Source: Hippasteria phrygiana (taxonomy: Eukaryota; Echinodermata; Asteroidea; Valvatida; Goniasteridae). From it: 64,000 nucleotides of DNA. Below, in pieces: positions 61,255-64,000 of the stretch. The notes under the pieces were generated by a model. It was not told where the DNA came from, ran no database searches, and saw only the letters and a program-made list of their open reading frames with translations. The DNA lies in contig JAZGUH010000197.1 in NCBI GenBank assembly GCA_037893225.1, positions 2,480,001-2,544,000 on the forward strand, read 5' to 3'. How positions within the stretch are numbered: position 1 is the stretch's first letter; each line of letters opens with the position of its first letter. The translations under genes and the position numbers were made by a program.

Positions 61255-64000
61255 TAAAGCAAGTCCATACCCCAGGGAATTAGACAGGCATGGAGCAATA
61301 AATAGACGGTAATATGCACACAGATGGTTGCCGGGAAGAAAATGAACATTGCGAGGTTTGAATTTTCTCCACAAGTTTTAACTCTAGGAAGCCGCCGATG
61401 ATTGCAACATGTAGCGCTAGATCTAAGATATCCATACATGTCAAAATTACTGCATTTGGTTGATATTCTATGCAATTATCAGTTAGTAAAGGAAGTCCAT
61501 ACCCCAGGGAATTAGACAGGCATGGAGCAATAAATAGCGGTAATATGCACACAGATGATGGCCGGGAAGAAAATAAACATTACGATTTTTGAATTTTCTC
61601 CACAAGTTTTAACTCTAGGAAGCCGCCGATGATTGCAACATGTAGCGCTAGATCTAAGCTATCCATACATGTCAAAATTACTGCATTTGGTTGATATTTC
61701 ATGCAATTATGAATGAGTAAAGCAAGTCCATACCCCAGGAAATTAGACAGGCATGGAGCAATAAATAGACGGTAATATGCACACAGATGGTTGCCGGGAA
61801 GAAAATAAACATTGCGAGGGTTGAATTTTCTCCACAAGTTTTAACTCTAGGAAGCAGCCGATGATTGCAACATGTAGCGCTAGATCTAAGCTATCCATAC
61901 ATGTCAAAATGTGTGCATTTGGTTGATATTTCATGCAATTATGAATGAGTAAAGCAAGTCCATACCCCAGGGAATTAGACAGGCATGGAGCAATAAATAG
62001 ACGGTAATATGCACACAGATGTTGGCCGGGAAGAAAATGAACATTGCGAGGTTTGAATTTTCTCCACAAGTTTTAACTCTAGGAAGCCGCCGATGATTGC
62101 AACATGTAGCGCTAGATCTAAGCTATCCATACATGTCAAAATTTGTGCATTTGGTTGATATTTCATGCAATTATGAATGAGTAAAGCAAGTCCATACCCC
62201 AGGGAATTAGACAGGCATGGAGCAATAAATAGACGGTAATATGCACACAGATGTTGGCAGGGAAGAAAATGAACATTGCGAGGTTTGAATTTTCTCCACA
62301 AGTTTTAACTCTAGGAAGCCGCCGATGATTGCAACATGTAGCGCTAGATCTAAGCTATCCATACATGTCAAAATTACTGCATTTGGTTGATATTCCATGC
62401 AATTATCAGTTAGTAAAGGAAGTCCATACCCCAGGGAATTAGACAGGCATGGAGCAATAAATAGCGGTAATATGCAAACAGATGATGGCCGGGAAGAAAA
62501 TAAACATTATGATTTTTGAATTTTCTCCACAAGTTTTAACTCTAGGAAGCCGCCGATGATTGCAACATGTAGCGCTAGATCTAAGCTATCCATACATGTC
62601 AAAATTACTGCATTTGGTTGATATTTCATGCAATTATGAATGAGTAAAGCAAGTCCATACCCCAGGGAATTAGACAGGCATGGAGCAATAAATAGACGGT
62701 AATATGCACACAGATGGTTGCCGGGAAGAAAATAAACATTGCGAGGTTTGAATTTTCTCCACAAGTTTTAACTCTAGGAAGCAGCCGATGATTGCAACAT
62801 GTAGCGCTAGATCTAAGCTATCCATACATGTCAAAATTTGTGCATTTGGTTGATATTTCATGCAATTATGAATGAGTAAAGCAAGTCCATACCCCAGGGA
62901 ATTAGACAGGCATGGAGCAATAAATAGACTGTAATATGCACACAGATGTTGGCCGGGAAGAAAATGAACATTGCGAGGTTTGAATTTTCTCCACAAGTTT
63001 TAACTCTAGGAAGCCGCCGATGATTGCAACATGTAGCGCTAGATCTAAGCTATCAATACATGTCAAAATTTGTGCATTTGGTTGATATTTCATGCAATTA
63101 TGAATGAGTAAAGCAAGTCCATACCCCAGGGAATTAGACAGGCATGGAGCAATAAATAGACGGTAATATGCACACAGATGGTTGCCGGGAAGAAAATGAA
63201 CATTGCGAGGTTTGAATTTTCTCCACAAGTTTTAACTCTAGGAAGCCGCCGATGATTGCAACATGTAGCGCTAGATCTAAGATATCCATACATGTCAAAA
63301 TTACTGCATTTGGTTGATATTTCATGCAATTATGAATGAGTAAAGCAAGTCCATACCCCAGGGAATTAGACAGGCATGGAGCAATAAATATGCACACAGA
63401 TGGTTGCCGGAAAGAAAATAAACATTACGAGTTTTGAATTTTCTCAACAAGTTTTAACTCAAGGAAGCCGCCGATGATTGCAACATGTAGCGCTAGATCT
63501 AAGCTATCCATACATGTCAAAATTACTGCATTTGGTTGATATTTCATGCAATTATGAATGAGTAAAGCAAGTCCATACCCCAGGGAATTAGACAGGCATG
63601 GAGCAATAAATAGACGGTAATATGCACACAGATGGTTGCCGGGAAGAAAATGAACATTACGAGGTTTGAATTTTCTCCACAAGTTTTAACTCTAGGAAGC
63701 CGCCGATGATTGCAACATGTAGCGCTAGATCTAAGATATCCATACATGTCAAAATTACTGCATTTGGTTGATATTCTATGCAATTATCAGTTAGTAAAGG
63801 AAGTCCATACCCCAGGGAATTAGACAGGCATGGAGCAATAAATAGCGGTAATATGCACACAGATGATGGCCGGGAAGAAAATAAACATTACGATTTTTGA
63901 ATTTTCTCCACAAGTTTTAACTCTAGGAAGCCGCCGATGATTGCAATATGTAGCGCTAGATCTAAGCTATCCATACATGTCAAAATTACTGCATTTGGTT
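61255..64000 (+). repeat. Right-edge segment: Y, U, Y2, T, X, V, Y2, T, Y, d10Z, Y and a partial U
   Basis: Up to 63,108 it follows 50,882-52,735 (offset 10,373). The segment from the V at 62,414 repeats 60,106 onward at an offset of 2,308 bp, a 10-mer. The Y at 63,563 has tgaacattacgag, a mix of Y and Z cassette ends. The last U (63,795) has aatatgtag, as at 33,099 and 35,871, and is cut by the window edge after 206 bases. Confidence 0.84.

Larger units (their letters stand above)
1..64000 (+). repeat. Satellite DNA array, 232-bp monomer, 276 complete copies plus one partial
   Basis: Seen directly: every stretch of the window is a copy of one 232-bp unit (222-233 bp when indels are included), always head-to-tail and always in the same orientation. 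The sum of all length variants reproduces 64,000 exactly, so no foreign insertion is hidden in the array. GC is about 38%. Known: arrays like this are constitutive heterochromatin in plants and animals, at centromeres, pericentromeres or subtelomeres. Inferred: a eukaryotic chromosome, with the array extending beyond both window edges. I do not recognise the satellite family. There are no telomere repeats, no rRNA and no retroelement pieces that would fix its location. Confidence 0.97.

Noticed and set aside
1..64000. CRISPR array
   Set aside because: The repeat is regular, but the period is 232 bp with no short repeats separated by unique spacers, and there are no cas genes. The whole unit is repeated.
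1..64000. CENP-B box (core TTCGnnnnAnnCGGG)
   Set aside because: The nearest look-alike is ggttgccgggaag in Y monomers. It has CGGG but lacks the TTCG half at the right spacing on either strand, so I do not call a CENP-B box.
1..64000. Telomeric repeats, tRNA, 5S or 45S rRNA, or rDNA spacer subrepeats
   Set aside because: No TTTAGGG or TTAGGG runs, no cloverleaf-like segments with A and B boxes, and no rRNA core sequence were seen in the monomer. Since all copies are the same unit, nothing else is hidden between them.
1..64000. Transposable element insertion or inverted segment
   Set aside because: Monomer starts can be followed from base 1 to the end with every length change explained, and all copies face the same way. 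No target-site duplication, terminal repeat or strand switch is present, apart from the 13-nt inverted copy at 12.6 kb.
1..64000. Assigning the satellite to a named family or species
   Set aside because: I do not recognise the 232-bp consensus. GC content and period alone do not distinguish plant, animal or other eukaryotic satellites. A search of the consensus against repeat databases would decide it.

Overview
The whole 64,000-base window is one uninterrupted head-to-tail satellite DNA array. No protein gene, RNA gene, transposon or unique-sequence gap is visible anywhere in it. The repeat unit is a 232-bp monomer of about 38% GC (88 G/C counted in the first monomer). Setting the phase at the motif taaagcaagtccatacc (base 1 of the window), I count 276 complete monomers plus a 206-base partial copy at the right edge, all in the same orientation. 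The length closes exactly. 276 x 232 plus the partial, minus the length changes I found, gives 64,000. Those changes are 39 one-base losses in V/U monomers, 8 one-base losses in a C-run, 7 seven-base deletions, 15 ten-base deletions, 5 one-base gains, and +5/-3 in one damaged monomer. Long satellite arrays with multi-monomer higher-order repeats (HORs) are typical of eukaryotic centromeric, pericentromeric or subtelomeric heterochromatin. I cannot name the species or the chromosomal location from the sequence.

Monomers differ mainly in a few short blocks, and the blocks are shuffled between copies. I use letters for the cassette at monomer positions about 71-101. W = tggtggttgg..tacgag. X = tgttggcagg..tgcgag. 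T = tgttggccgg..tgcgag. Y = tggttgccggg..tgaac..tgcgag. Y2 = Y but with taaac. Z = tggttgccggaaag (or close variants)..tacgag. V = tgatggcc..tatgat. U = tgatggcc..tacgat. S = tgatggccgggg..tacgag. V and U are 231 bp. 'd10Z' and 'd7Y' are monomers with recurrent 10-bp and 7-bp deletions.

Layout. Bases 1-20,156 are dominated by a 13-monomer HOR of 3.01 kb (copies at 1, 6,490 and 12,051), a nested 9-mer tandem pair (2,085 bp) and a 6-mer tandem pair (1,391 bp). Bases 20,157-26,632 hold two 14-mers (3,238 bp each). Bases 26,633-31,253 are a mosaic. Bases 31,254-36,797 hold two 12-mers (2,772 bp). Bases 36,798-41,901 are an island of exactly 22 monomers of 232 bp, carrying 3-mer and 4-mer HORs. 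From 41.4 kb to the end, a 7-mer core (W-X-V-Y2-T-Y-d10Z, 1,613 bp) recurs inside 8-mer, 11-mer and 10-mer duplications. All of that appears to sit in an approximately 11.3-kb super-unit that restarts at 52,736.

The open reading frames on the minus strand are by-products of the repeat, not genes. The monomer length is not a multiple of three, so each frame closes within the next copy, and many of the 'starts' are TTG or GTG. The sequence records how the array evolves: unequal exchange in register, tandem duplication of multi-monomer blocks, microhomology deletions, and one clear template-switch event at 12.6 kb.
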